Shown here: piece by piece, positions 16,534-25,098 of the stretch
Layout of the letters: every line of letters starts with the position of its first letter
Position numbering within the stretch: the stretch's first letter is position 1
Origin: Peptoniphilus faecalis
GTDB lineage: Bacteria; Bacillota; Clostridia; Tissierellales; Peptoniphilaceae
Length of the DNA stretch: 39,442 bases
Direction of reading: 5' to 3'
Assembly: GCF_012976305.1 (NCBI RefSeq)
Contig: NZ_JABDSR010000014.1
Location: 1 to 39,442 of the forward strand
Made by a program: the position numbers and the translations under genes
Notes under the pieces: generated by a model
The model's database searches: none
What the model was told of the DNA's origin: nothing
The model's input: the letters and a program-made list of their open reading frames with translations, nothing else

Positions 16534-17981
16534 TTTATATAAAAAAAATTGAACTTCATAATTTTCAATCTCACGATTACACAGAAATGGAATTTGATCG
16601 GGGGTTGAATGTAATCTTAGGTAATTCCGATGTAGGAAAAACAGCAATTTTAAGAGCTATAAAATGGGCTCTCTACAACGAACCAAAGGGAGATTATTTT
16701 ATTAGGCAAGGTGAGAAAGATGTCTCAGTAAAAATTACTTTCTCCAATGGTGTAATAGTTGAAAGATCAAAAACTCCATCAAAAAATTCTTATTTTTTCG
16801 TTGACTCTTCAGGAAATGAAATGAGGTTTGAGGGCTTTGGCGTTGATGTCCCAAAGGAAATTACAGATGCAACAAATATGTATAAAGTTCCCTTAGATAA
16901 TTCAAATAACAAAACTATTTTAAATATTGCCCAACAATTAGATGGACCCTTTTTATTAAATGAGCAGGGATCTCTTCGTGCATCTGCAATTGGTAGATTA
17001 ATAGGCGTAAATTATGTTGATGATGCATTAAGGACTGTGGTAAGGGATAACAAGCGAGTTAATCAAGAAATTGCTGAATTAATAAAAAATAGAGATGAAC
17101 TAAAAGAAGAACTAGAAAAGTTTAATTATATTAAAGATTATAAGGAAAAGTTCAAAAAGATCACCGAGATTAGAAATAAAATTAAAAATCTGCAAGAAAG
17201 GTTGAATCTTAGTATTAAATTAAAAGAAACTCTTGATAAAAACAAAATTGAACTTGATGAAATCACAAACTTAGTTAAAAAGTTTAAGAGTCTGAATGAT
17301 TTAGAAAAAATAGCTTCAAAACTAGAAAATTTTATTTTTAAGAAAAATAGTTTTGAAAATTATCTAAAAAAAATTCATAGGACAGATATTGAGATAAACT
17401 CTATTAATAACAATCTAACTGAACTTCAATCTCTAGACGAATTAAATCTCATAATTTCTAAAATCGACGATAATAAAAAAAATTTAGAAGTTTACGAAAA
17501 TTTATACATTAAGTATTTTACAAATATCAAGAATATAGCTGATGTAAATAATGATTTGAAAAATTATGAAAATAATGTCGATGTTCAAAAAATTATAGAA
17601 AAGTTGGAAAAAAATTTGATTTTTTATTCAAAAGTTTATACCTATGAGGACAGTTTAAATAAAATTAATTTAAAGCTTGATTTAGGTAATGAATACATAA
17701 AAAACTTTGAAAACAATGATAAGATTAATTTTATTGAGACAAATATAGAAGATAAATTAAATGATTTAAAAAATATTATTGAAATAAATAATATTTTTAA
17801 AGAACTTTCTGCACAAATTGTTGATGAAGAAAACAACCTTAAAAAGGTTTATACAAGTATTAAAGAATGTTCTGACTCTTACGAAAATATAATTTTAGAA
17901 ATGGGAGTGTGCCCTTTCTGTTATAGCCAAATTGATGAAAATTCAATTGAGCATATTAAATACCACTTGAGGAATGATTAA
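16530..17981 (+). CDS. Rad50/SbcC-type ATPase, N-terminal half with zinc hook
   Basis: 483 residues. The start MIYIKKIELHNFQSHDYTEM and Walker A GNSDVGKT (31-38) are typical of the N-terminal lobe of Rad50/SbcC. From about residue 165 a long, very Lys/Asn/Glu-rich coiled coil runs to a C-terminal CPFC motif (C461, C464), a zinc hook like that at the tip of Rad50 coils. No Walker B or signature motif is present; these are in the gene at 18220. So this chain should be the outbound arm of a divided Rad50. It overlaps the nuclease gene by 4 bases and is followed directly (TAA then ATG) by a small coiled-coil ORF in the same frame. Confidence 0.85.
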   Translation: MIYIKKIELHNFQSHDYTEMEFDRGLNVILGNSDVGKTAILRAIKWALYNEPKGDYFIRQGEKDVSVKITFSNGVIVERSKTPSKNSYFFVDSSGNEMRFEGFGVDVPKEITDATNMYKVPLDNSNNKTILNIAQQLDGPFLLNEQGSLRASAIGRLIGVNYVDDALRTVVRDNKRVNQEIAELIKNRDELKEELEKFNYIKDYKEKFKKITEIRNKIKNLQERLNLSIKLKETLDKNKIELDEITNLVKKFKSLNDLEKIASKLENFIFKKNSFENYLKKIHRTDIEINSINNNLTELQSLDELNLIISKIDDNKKNLEVYENLYIKYFTNIKNIADVNNDLKNYENNVDVQKIIEKLEKNLIFYSKVYTYEDSLNKINLKLDLGNEYIKNFENNDKINFIETNIEDKLNDLKNIIEINNIFKELSAQIVDEENNLKKVYTSIKECSDSYENIILEMGVCPFCYSQIDENSIEHIKYHLRND

Positions 17982-18215
17982 ATGAATTACGAAAACAATT
18001 TAAAAATTTTAAAAGATAAATTAGATAGATTAAAAAATATGAAATATAAATCTGAAGCTAGATTAGAACAATTAAATTCACAAAAAAAAGATATTCTTGC
18101 TGAAATTGAAAAACTAGGTATAAAACCTGAAGACCTTGAAAGTGAAATCTCTAATTTAAAAAATGAAATTGACAAACTTTTTGACGAAGCCAATAATTTA
18201 ATGCCTAGGTTGTGA
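17982..18215 (+). CDS. 77-residue coiled-coil protein within the Rad50-like operon
   Basis: An almost entirely helical, charged sequence with heptad character (LKILKDKLDRLKNMKYKSEA at the start, EISNLKNEIDKLFDEAN near the end) and no Cys. The ATG follows the previous stop without a gap and is in the same frame, so one stop codon (TAA 17979) separates the two. A GAGG at about 17970 could serve as ribosome site. It may be a separate subunit, the start of the returning coiled coil, or an extension reached by readthrough. Its family is unknown to me. Confidence 0.6.
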   Translation: MNYENNLKILKDKLDRLKNMKYKSEARLEQLNSQKKDILAEIEKLGIKPEDLESEISNLKNEIDKLFDEANNLMPRL

Positions 18216-18219
18216 TTTT

Positions 18220-18870
18220 TTGGACTTAAAAGAACTTGATTTAAAACTATTTGAACTAAATAATAAAATTTTAAGCGATGAGGGTAAAATTGAAATTTTA
18301 TCTAATCAATTAGATAAAACTGAAAAAACTTTATATGATAGAGAAAAATATAGCGATGTTCTTACGAAAGTTTCTCTTTTATTTCAAAAAACTTCTGAAT
18401 TTGCAAGAGAACAATCTAAAAGACAAATTGAGGATATTGTTACAAAATGCTTGCAATTTATTTTTGAAACAGATATTGAATTTTTAATTGAACTATCCGA
18501 GTCTCGATCTGTACCTGTTGCAGAATTTTTTGTACAAAGTAATTATCCTGAAGGATACAGTATAAAAACTAAACCTGAAATTTCTAGAGGCGGAGGAGTG
18601 GTTGATATTATTTCACTTGCCCTTAGAATTGCATTTTTGCAGCTAAATCAACCAAAGCTATCTGGTCCACTTATCCTTGATGAACCTGGAAAACATGTAA
18701 GCAACGATTATATATTTAATTTAGGTGAATTTCTAAAAAAATCATCAAATTTATTTAATAGACAGATAATTATGGTTACTCACAATCCTCATCTTTCTCA
18801 AATTTGTGATAAAGCTTTTCAAGTAACTAATAAAAAAGGAATTAGCGAAGTAAGTGTATATGATCAGTGA
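18220..18870 (+). CDS. Rad50/SbcC-type ATPase, C-terminal half
   Basis: 216 residues. A short coiled coil (about 1-70) leads into the C-terminal ABC lobe: signature-like SRGGGVVDIISLALRIAFL (122-140), Walker B LILDEPG (151-157), D-loop HVSND (159-163) and H-loop MVTHNP (H188). Together with the Walker A chain at 16530 this makes a complete ABC-type head, formed in trans. The start is a TTG at 18220 with a poor ribosome site, since a stop at 18199-18201 blocks any earlier start in the frame; translation may depend on coupling to the previous ORF, which ends 4 bases before. It is the last gene of the recA operon. Confidence 0.83.
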   Translation: MDLKELDLKLFELNNKILSDEGKIEILSNQLDKTEKTLYDREKYSDVLTKVSLLFQKTSEFAREQSKRQIEDIVTKCLQFIFETDIEFLIELSESRSVPVAEFFVQSNYPEGYSIKTKPEISRGGGVVDIISLALRIAFLQLNQPKLSGPLILDEPGKHVSNDYIFNLGEFLKKSSNLFNRQIIMVTHNPHLSQICDKAFQVTNKKGISEVSVYDQ

Positions 18871-18878
18871 TTTTTATC

Positions 18879-18907
18879 TTGACTTTAGCAAGTAAAATTG
18901 TTAGTAT
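18879..18907 (+). promoter_or_regulatory. promoter for the YerC-type gene
   Basis: TTGACT (18879-18884), a 17-base spacer and TAGTAT (18902-18907), 59 bases before the start codon. Confidence 0.65.
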
Positions 18908-18965
18908 ATTAGTGAAAATATGAATTGTTTATATATTGCATTATTATTTAAGTCAGGAGGATATA

Positions 18966-19277
18966 ATGATTTACGACTCAAAAATAAAAAGTAAAGAAAT
19001 AGATGGATTATTCGAAGCTATTTTACTTTTAGAAAACTTAGAAGAATGTTATAGATTCTTTGAAGACATTTGCACTGTTAAAGAACTACAAGCAATTGCA
19101 CAAAGATTACAAGTTGTAAAACTACTTGTTAAAAATAAAACCTATCACGAAATTGAAAGTGAAACAGGAGCTTCAACGGCAACTATTTCAAGAATTAATA
19201 GATCTTTAAATTATGGAGCTGATGGCTATAAATTAATTTTAACAAGATTAAATATTATAGATGAAGAAAAAGAATAA
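18966..19277 (+). CDS. YerC/YecD family TrpR-like regulator
   Basis: A 103-residue all-helical protein of the TrpR-like YerC/YecD family. The diagnostic stretch is CTVKELQAIAQRLQVVKLL, followed by the helix-turn-helix SETGASTATISRINRSLNYG. The start at 18966 is fixed by AGGAGG (18955-18960); an upstream in-frame extension to 18936 has no ribosome site. It has its own promoter and lies between the recA operon and the fatty-acid operon. Target genes are not known for this family in general, and nothing here identifies them. Confidence 0.88.
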   Translation: MIYDSKIKSKEIDGLFEAILLLENLEECYRFFEDICTVKELQAIAQRLQVVKLLVKNKTYHEIESETGASTATISRINRSLNYGADGYKLILTRLNIIDEEKE

Positions 19278-19413
19278 GAATAGTCTTGTTCTTATATTAT
19301 TGATAAATAGGTATATTTGTTAATATAGCTTTATGTCAAATTTGTGAGAGGCTAGATAATATCTAGTCCCTTTACTTTAAAAACCAATAAATATAGATAA
19401 AATTTTTTATAAA

Positions 19414-19458
19414 GATATATGTAATCGATAATAAGTCGATTACATATATCTTTTTTTT
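19414..19458 (+). terminator. strong terminator before the fatty-acid operon
   Basis: A perfect 15-bp stem, GATATATGTAATCGA (19414-19428) with its complement at 19436-19450, followed by eight T. A smaller hairpin (GGCTAGAT / ATCTAGTCC, 19351-19370) precedes it. The 323-base gap 19278-19600 otherwise holds only the fab promoter. Confidence 0.9.
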
Positions 19459-19534
19459 AATTCTCTATTAATTTAGATAGTGATTAGAATTTAAGATGAT
19501 ATATAAAAAAAATTATGTAAAAAAACTTAAATAA

Positions 19535-19563
19535 TTGACAAAAGACAATTAATACTATAGAAT
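19535..19563 (+). promoter_or_regulatory. fatty-acid operon promoter with overlapping dyad
   Basis: A near-consensus promoter: TTGACA (19535-19540), a 17-base spacer, TAGAAT (19558-19563). A dyad AATTG-8-CAATT (19533-19550) covers the -35, and a wider pair ACTTAA (about 19525) / TTAAGT (about 19566) brackets the promoter. These are plausible operators for the MarR/FabT-like protein encoded at the end of this operon, but that binding is inference. Confidence 0.65.
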
Positions 19564-19600
19564 AATTAAGTAAAAATTTTTAACTAATTGGAGGAAGAAA

Positions 19601-19822
19601 ATGAATTTAGAAAATTTAAAAGATATTATTGCTAGTAACTTTGGAATTAATAAAGATGAAGTTAAGATGGAGTCTAATCTACGAGATGATCTTGGACTAG
19701 ATTCTCTTGATGCAGTTGAATTGACAATGGCCATAGAAGAAGAAACAGGAAAGGAAATTCCTGATGATGTATTTGAAAAAATAATAACTATAGAAGATTT
19801 AATAAAATATTTGGATAAATAA
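19601..19822 (+). CDS. acpP: acyl carrier protein
   Basis: A 73-residue acidic ACP. The phosphopantetheine attachment serine is S35 in DDLGLDSLDAVELTM. It carries growing acyl chains for every Fab enzyme encoded downstream. The ribosome site TTGGAGG is strong and the gene is first in the operon, suiting the high level at which ACP is made. The next start follows after 1 base. Confidence 0.97.
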   Translation: MNLENLKDIIASNFGINKDEVKMESNLRDDLGLDSLDAVELTMAIEEETGKEIPDDVFEKIITIEDLIKYLDK

Positions 19823-19823
19823 A

Positions 19824-20294
19824 ATGGAAAAATATTTAGAGGTTACGGAAAAACTCATTAAGTCTTTGGAAGATTCTTCACTTAATGTTCTTGAGTTTAA
19901 ATTAGATAATTTTTCTTTAAAAATTAGTAAGAGTCCTTTTTATGAAAATAACTTACAAGTAATGGATCTACAAAATAAGAGAAATGACGAATCTAACAAT
20001 TTAATAACTGATAAAAAAATTGAAGATAAAGATGAATTAAAAGAAGAAACAAATATAAAGGTTTTAAGGGCTCCAATTCTTGGAGTTTTTTACTCCTCTA
20101 AAGCTCCAGATGAAGAGCCCTTTGTAAAAGTTGGGGATGAGGTAAAAAAAGGAACTACATTATGTATTATTGAGGCGATGAAGATGATGAATGAAATAAA
20201 AGCTCCATATGATTGTAAGATTGTTGATTGCCTTGTATCCAATGAAGACTTTGTTGAATATGATGCTGAAATCTTTAAGTTGGAGCAATTATGA
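19824..20294 (+). CDS. accB: acetyl-CoA carboxylase biotin carboxyl carrier protein
   Basis: 156 residues. The N-terminal part (1-75) is variable and charged; the C-terminal biotinyl domain (about 78-156) starts KVLRAPILGVFYSSKAPDEE and has the biotinylation motif EAMKMMNEI. It shuttles CO2 from AccC to the AccA/AccD transferase. Its start is 1 base after the acpP stop with only a weak ribosome site, so translation is probably coupled. It overlaps accC by 4 bases. Confidence 0.95.
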   Translation: MEKYLEVTEKLIKSLEDSSLNVLEFKLDNFSLKISKSPFYENNLQVMDLQNKRNDESNNLITDKKIEDKDELKEETNIKVLRAPILGVFYSSKAPDEEPFVKVGDEVKKGTTLCIIEAMKMMNEIKAPYDCKIVDCLVSNEDFVEYDAEIFKLEQL

Positions 20295-21679
20295 TAAAAA
20301 AAGTTTTGATTGCAAATCGTGGCGAGTGTGCACTTTCTATTTTAAGAAGTGCTAGGGAATTAGGGATTGAAACCTTAGTTATTTATTCAAAAGCTGATGC
20401 AAATCAATCTTATATTTATTTAGCTGATGAGGCAATATGTATAGGAGATAAGTTTTCAAAGGATACTTATCTAAATATGGATGCAATTATAACATGTGCA
20501 AAGGAAAAAAGTTGTGATGCAATTCATCCGGGATATGGATTTCTATCAGAATCTTATGAATTTGCTAAAAAAGTCGTGGATGAAGGGATTATTTTTATAG
20601 GTCCTAATCCAGAAGTGATAAAGTTAATGGGCGATAAAATTCAAGCTAAAAAACTTATGGAAAAGATTGGAGTACCTGTTGCAAAGGCTGTTGCACTAGA
20701 TAATCAAAGTGATGAAGAAATATTAAAAATTTGCACAGACATTGGCTATCCCATACTCTTAAAAGCCAGAAGTGGTGGTGGAGGAAAGGGAATGAGGAGA
20801 GTTGATTCTGCAGATGAAATTTTTCATTCTATTAATTTAGCTAAGGTTGAAGCAAAAGCATCTTTTGGTGATGAAAAAATATTTATTGAAAAATTAATTG
20901 AACAACCAAGACATATTGAAGTGCAAATTTTATCAGATGGAGATAAAGCTATACATTTATTTGAAAGAGAATGTAGCTTACAGAGAAATAATCAAAAACT
21001 TTTAGAAGAAGCTCCTTGTAATTTTATATCCATGAAATTAAAAGAAAAGCTTTATAAGGCAAGTCTTGATTGTGTGAATGCTACAAAATATACAGGTGCA
21101 GGGACAATTGAATTTTTAGTTGATAATGATGAAAATTTTTACTTTTGCGAGATGAACACAAGGCTTCAAGTGGAACATGCAGTAACAGAAATGATTACTG
21201 GAATTGACATAATTAAGGAACAATTTAAGATTGCATCAGGTATCGGTCTTTCAATAAATCAAGAAGATGTAAAATGCTCTGGTCATTCAATTGAAGTTAG
21301 AATAAATTCAGTTGATCCATTAAATAATTTTATGCCATCAAGTGGGAAAATAAATTTTTTATTTACTCCTGGTGGTATGGATATCAGATTTGATTCAGCT
21401 ATCTATAAAGGCTTTGATGTTCCTATTTACTATGATTCTATGATTGGAAAAATAATCGTAAAAGACAATAAAAGGCTAAATTCAATAAAAAAACTAAGAC
21501 GAGCCATTGAAGAAACAATGATTGAAGGAATAAAGACAAATCTAGGATTTATGTATGCACTTTTGTTTGATGTAGATTTTCTAAAAGGCAGACTTCATAC
21601 AAATTATATTAAAGATAAGGAAGAAGTCATAATAAATAAAATGAAAGAGGTAGCTAAAAATGTCCATGAGAGATCTTAA
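20291..21679 (+). CDS. accC: acetyl-CoA carboxylase, biotin carboxylase subunit
   Basis: A 462-residue ATP-grasp enzyme that carboxylates biotin on AccB using ATP and bicarbonate. It starts MIKKVLIANRGECALSILRS, has the glycine-rich ATP loop ARSGGGGKGMRR, the HIEVQIL stretch, FECSLQRNNQK-type residues (RECSLQRNNQK) and the active-site EMNTRLQVEHAVTEM. It is slightly longer than the usual 450 because of its C-terminal tail, which overlaps accD by 20 bases. The start overlaps accB by ATGA. Confidence 0.96.
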   Translation: MIKKVLIANRGECALSILRSARELGIETLVIYSKADANQSYIYLADEAICIGDKFSKDTYLNMDAIITCAKEKSCDAIHPGYGFLSESYEFAKKVVDEGIIFIGPNPEVIKLMGDKIQAKKLMEKIGVPVAKAVALDNQSDEEILKICTDIGYPILLKARSGGGGKGMRRVDSADEIFHSINLAKVEAKASFGDEKIFIEKLIEQPRHIEVQILSDGDKAIHLFERECSLQRNNQKLLEEAPCNFISMKLKEKLYKASLDCVNATKYTGAGTIEFLVDNDENFYFCEMNTRLQVEHAVTEMITGIDIIKEQFKIASGIGLSINQEDVKCSGHSIEVRINSVDPLNNFMPSSGKINFLFTPGGMDIRFDSAIYKGFDVPIYYDSMIGKIIVKDNKRLNSIKKLRRAIEETMIEGIKTNLGFMYALLFDVDFLKGRLHTNYIKDKEEVIINKMKEVAKNVHERS

Positions 21680-22520
21680 AAATAGAAAAACTTTGCTAGG
21701 AGCGATAAAAAATCTTAGCAAAATTGCAAAAGATTTTTCAACAAAAAAAAACAATGAAAAAATCTTGGTTTGTAAAAAATGTGGAAGAGCAAGTCGATTA
21801 GAAGATTTAAAAAAAAACCTATTTATTTGCCCACAATGTTCTTCATATTTTCCCTTAACTGGAATAGATAGATTTGATATGCTCATGGACAAGGGATATA
21901 GATTAATTAATTATAATTCAAAAAAAATAAATCCTATAAATTTTCCAAATTATAGAAATAAGGAAGAAGATAAAAGTTCTGAAGCAGTAAAAATAGCAAG
22001 GGGTAAAATTTTAGGAAGTCCAGTTTTAGTGGCTTCGCTAATTGATACTTATATGTTGGGAAGTCTAGGAACTTATGTTGGAGAAGAAATCACAAATATG
22101 ATAGAGGAAGCAGAAAGGAAAAAACTTCCTATTGTAATTATTTCATTAAGTGGAGGAGCTAGAATGCAGGAGGGAATTTTTTCTCTAATGCAAATGGCAA
22201 AGATTAGTTCTGCTATTTATTCCTTTGGAGAAAAGGGAGGACTTTACATAAGTCTTTTAACTAATCCTACTATGGGAGGAGTTAGTGCTAGCTTTGCTGC
22301 TCAAGGTGATTACAATATAGGAGAGCCGGGTGCTTTAATAGGATTTGCTGGTCAAAGAGTAATAAAAGAAACCCTCCGCGAAAAAATTCCAGAAAATTTT
22401 CAAAAGGCAGAAAATCTTGAAAATTTTGGATTTCTTGACATGATAGTAGAGAGAAAAAATCAAAGAGAAATGATTGGAAAAATTTTGAGGATGCATAGGA
22501 GGAAATATGGACGCTTATGA
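21660..22520 (+). CDS. accD: acetyl-CoA carboxylase carboxyltransferase, beta subunit
   Basis: 286 residues. The N-terminal C4 zinc ribbon is intact (CKKCGRASR, then FICPQC), followed by the carboxyltransferase core with ISLSGGARMQEGIFSLMQMA and GGVSASFAAQGDYNIGEPGA. With AccA it transfers CO2 from biotin to acetyl-CoA to make malonyl-CoA. The start is inside the end of accC with GAGGTAGC upstream; the end overlaps accA by 14 bases. Such overlaps fit equal production of the two subunits. Confidence 0.96.
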   Translation: MSMRDLKNRKTLLGAIKNLSKIAKDFSTKKNNEKILVCKKCGRASRLEDLKKNLFICPQCSSYFPLTGIDRFDMLMDKGYRLINYNSKKINPINFPNYRNKEEDKSSEAVKIARGKILGSPVLVASLIDTYMLGSLGTYVGEEITNMIEEAERKKLPIVIISLSGGARMQEGIFSLMQMAKISSAIYSFGEKGGLYISLLTNPTMGGVSASFAAQGDYNIGEPGALIGFAGQRVIKETLREKIPENFQKAENLENFGFLDMIVERKNQREMIGKILRMHRRKYGRL

Positions 22521-23283
22521 GATAGTTATAAATGCAAGATCTAAAGACAGAAGTGTATCCAAGGAAGTTATAGAAGACTTATTCGACGATTTTTATTATG
22601 TAAAAGGTGATAGGGCTTTTGGAGATTCTCAATCAATAATCGGCGGAGTAGGAGAACTTGAAAACTATACAATGACTTTTATAGGCATACAAAAAGGCCA
22701 CAGCATGGAAGAAGCCATAAAAACAAATTTTGGAATGCCTGAACCTCATGCATATAGAAAAGCTATAAGATTAATGAAATCAGCTGAAAAATTTAAAAGA
22801 CCTGTTATCACTTTTATAGATACCCCTGGTGCATACCCTGGCGTTAAAGCAGAGGAAATGGGCCAACATCAACTTATTGCTGATTGTCTTATTACTATGG
22901 CTGGATTAAAAGTTCCTAGCCTTGCATTTATAATAGGCGAGGGAGGATCTGGAGGAGCTTTGGCTCTTGTTCTTGCAAATAAAATTTATATGGGAGAAGG
23001 AGCTGTTTTTTCAATTTTATCACCTGAAGGTTTCTCCTCAATTTTATATAAAAGTAAATCTAGGGCAAGGGAGTCCGCTGAATTAATGCGACTAACTTCA
23101 CATGATTTACTTGAAGATGGAATTATTAATGGTATTGTAAAGGAAAATAAAAATAAAATCTCAATTTTAGATTTAAAGAAGATTATTCTTGAAGATTTGA
23201 AATATTATTCAAAATTTTCTTCAAAGGAAATTATTAGAGATAGACATAATAAGTTTAGAAAGATAGGTGTTAAGTGGGTTTAA
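22507..23283 (+). CDS. accA: acetyl-CoA carboxylase carboxyltransferase, alpha subunit
   Basis: 258 residues, the short form found in Firmicutes. Core motifs are DDFYYVKGDRAFGDSQSIIG, NFGMPEPHAYRKAIRLMK, FIDTPGAYPGVKAEEMGQ and GEGGSGGALALVLAN, which line the carboxyl-biotin and CoA sites. AGGAGG lies just before the ATG, within the end of accD. The stop overlaps the fabH start by 10 bases. Confidence 0.96.
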   Translation: MDAYEIVINARSKDRSVSKEVIEDLFDDFYYVKGDRAFGDSQSIIGGVGELENYTMTFIGIQKGHSMEEAIKTNFGMPEPHAYRKAIRLMKSAEKFKRPVITFIDTPGAYPGVKAEEMGQHQLIADCLITMAGLKVPSLAFIIGEGGSGGALALVLANKIYMGEGAVFSILSPEGFSSILYKSKSRARESAELMRLTSHDLLEDGIINGIVKENKNKISILDLKKIILEDLKYYSKFSSKEIIRDRHNKFRKIGVKWV

Positions 23284-24167
23284 AAATCTTAGAAGCTCAT
23301 AAATTTGATATAGAAAAATTTATAGAAAATAAACATTTTGAACAAAATCTAGACACAAGCTCAGAATGGATTGAAAAAAGAACAGGAATAATTACTAGAC
23401 AATTTTCAGATTATGGAACTGATGTAATGGCATTAAATTTGGCTAAGAAATTTAAAAATAATATGGAAAATCTAGACTTAATAATTTGTGCATCTTTTTC
23501 TTCTAAAAAAAGGATGCCATCAGTTTCTAATTTAGTAAGAGAAGAACTTAAAAATAATCCCCACTGCCTTTGCCTAGACATAAATCTTGCATGTAGTGGA
23601 TTTGTGGCAGCTTTACTTATTGCAGAGTCCTATCTCTTAGAAGGAAAGAGAGCTTATATTTTTGCAAGTGAAAAAATATCTGACTTCATGGATATGGAAG
23701 ATAGAAAGACAGCTATACTTTTTGGAGATGGTGCTGGCGGAGTTTTAGTAGAGAAAAATAATAAGTTATGGAAAACAGATGTAGCATCTTTTTCAAATGA
23801 AAATTCCTTGAATTTAGATGAAAACTCTAAAATCACTATGGATGGAAAAAAAGTTTATAGATTTGCAATTGAAGAAGTTTTAAATTCTATAAAAAGACTT
23901 TTAAATAAGAATAAATTTACAGGGAAAGATATTGATAAAATGATTTTGCATCAGGCTAACAAAAGAATAATTGACCATGTAGTGGAAAAAATTGGAATGG
24001 ATAGAAAAAATTGTCTATTAAATTTACAAAAATATGGAAACACATCTGCTGCATCAATTCCTCTAGTTATTGCAGAAAATTTTGCTCTTATAAAAGGTGG
24101 CGAAAAAATAATTTTATCTGGTTTCGGTGCAGGCCTTTCTGTTGTAAGTGTTTTAATGGAGTGGTGA
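23274..24167 (+). CDS. fabH: beta-ketoacyl-ACP synthase III
   Basis: FabH condenses acetyl-CoA (or a branched starter) with malonyl-ACP to start each chain. 297 residues from a GTG. The catalytic triad is visible: Cys in LNLACSGF-type sequence (DINLACSGFVAALL), His in ILHQANKRI and Asn in YGNTSAASIP. The C-terminal glycine loop LSGFGAGLSVVSVLMEW is typical. The N-terminus is about 15-25 residues shorter than usual, starting at LKILEAHKFD without the normal glycine-rich first strand turn, but TSSEWIEKRTGI is present. The start overlaps accA. Confidence 0.93.
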   Translation: MGLKILEAHKFDIEKFIENKHFEQNLDTSSEWIEKRTGIITRQFSDYGTDVMALNLAKKFKNNMENLDLIICASFSSKKRMPSVSNLVREELKNNPHCLCLDINLACSGFVAALLIAESYLLEGKRAYIFASEKISDFMDMEDRKTAILFGDGAGGVLVEKNNKLWKTDVASFSNENSLNLDENSKITMDGKKVYRFAIEEVLNSIKRLLNKNKFTGKDIDKMILHQANKRIIDHVVEKIGMDRKNCLLNLQKYGNTSAASIPLVIAENFALIKGGEKIILSGFGAGLSVVSVLMEW

Positions 24168-24168
24168 G

Positions 24169-25098
24169 ATGGATTTAAAAAAATTACTTGATATAAAATA
24201 CCCGATTTTACAAGGGGGAATGGCACATATTGCAAAGGGAGAGTTTGCTGGAGCGGTCTCAAGTGCTGGCGGTTTAGGTATTATTGGGTCTGGTGGAATG
24301 GATACTTATGAACTAAGAGAAAATATAAGGGCATTGAGGAATATAACAGATAATCCCTTTGGGGTAAATTTGATGATGCTTAGGCCTGATATTGATGAAC
24401 TAATCAAAGTTCTTTTAGAAGAAGATGTAAAGATCATAACTGTTGGAGCGGGAACATATGAAAAATTTGCTGACAAATTTATAAGCAAAAATATTAAAGT
24501 TTTACCAGTAGTATCATCGCCAATTCAAATAAAAAGATATGAAGCACTTGAACCTCTTGCTTTTATAACAGAAGGTTTAGAGGCTGGAGGACATATAGGG
24601 CAAATGACGACTATTACTCTCATTCCTCAAGCCATAGCACAAACTAAAAAACCGATTATAGCAGCTGGAGGCATAGCTTCTGGTAGAGAAATTTTTGCAG
24701 CAGAAGTTTTAGGAGCAAGTGGAGTACAAATAGGAACAGGATTTTTATTCACTAAAGAATGTCCAATTCATGAAAAATATAAGAAGCTATTATTAAAATC
24801 AAATTCATCAAAGGTAACTGTAATTGGAAATATAAATGGAATACCAATGCGAGTCTTAAAAAATAAAATGACAAGAGAATATCAAAAACTTGAGAGGAAT
24901 AATTCTACTTTAGAACTTGAAAACTTCACTCTTGGCAGACTTAAAAAAGCTGTAATTGAAGGAGATGTAGAAAATGGATCTGTAATGACTGGCTTATCTG
25001 TTGGATCCTTTAATTCAATAATACCTGTCAAGGAATACATTGAAAAATTAATGAGTGAATATAAAGAGATAAAAAATGAGTATAAGAATAAAAGATAA
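24169..25098 (+). CDS. fabK: enoyl-ACP reductase II (FMN-dependent)
   Basis: FabK performs the last reduction of each elongation cycle with NAD(P)H and FMN; it replaces triclosan-sensitive FabI in many Firmicutes. 309 residues of a TIM-barrel: YPILQGGMAHIAKGEFAGAV at the start, GVNLMM, VVSSPIQIKRYE, GLEAGGHIGQMTT with His142, and the phosphate-binding GASGVQIGTGFLFT. No fabI is seen in this operon. There is no C-terminal cysteine cluster, unlike the next gene. It overlaps that gene by 23 bases. Confidence 0.94.
   Translation: MDLKKLLDIKYPILQGGMAHIAKGEFAGAVSSAGGLGIIGSGGMDTYELRENIRALRNITDNPFGVNLMMLRPDIDELIKVLLEEDVKIITVGAGTYEKFADKFISKNIKVLPVVSSPIQIKRYEALEPLAFITEGLEAGGHIGQMTTITLIPQAIAQTKKPIIAAGGIASGREIFAAEVLGASGVQIGTGFLFTKECPIHEKYKKLLLKSNSSKVTVIGNINGIPMRVLKNKMTREYQKLERNNSTLELENFTLGRLKKAVIEGDVENGSVMTGLSVGSFNSIIPVKEYIEKLMSEYKEIKNEYKNKR

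Noticed and set aside
18936..18965. Longer N-terminus for the YerC-type protein
   Set aside because: It starts from a non-ATG codon without a ribosome site, while AGGAGG directly precedes ATG 18966.
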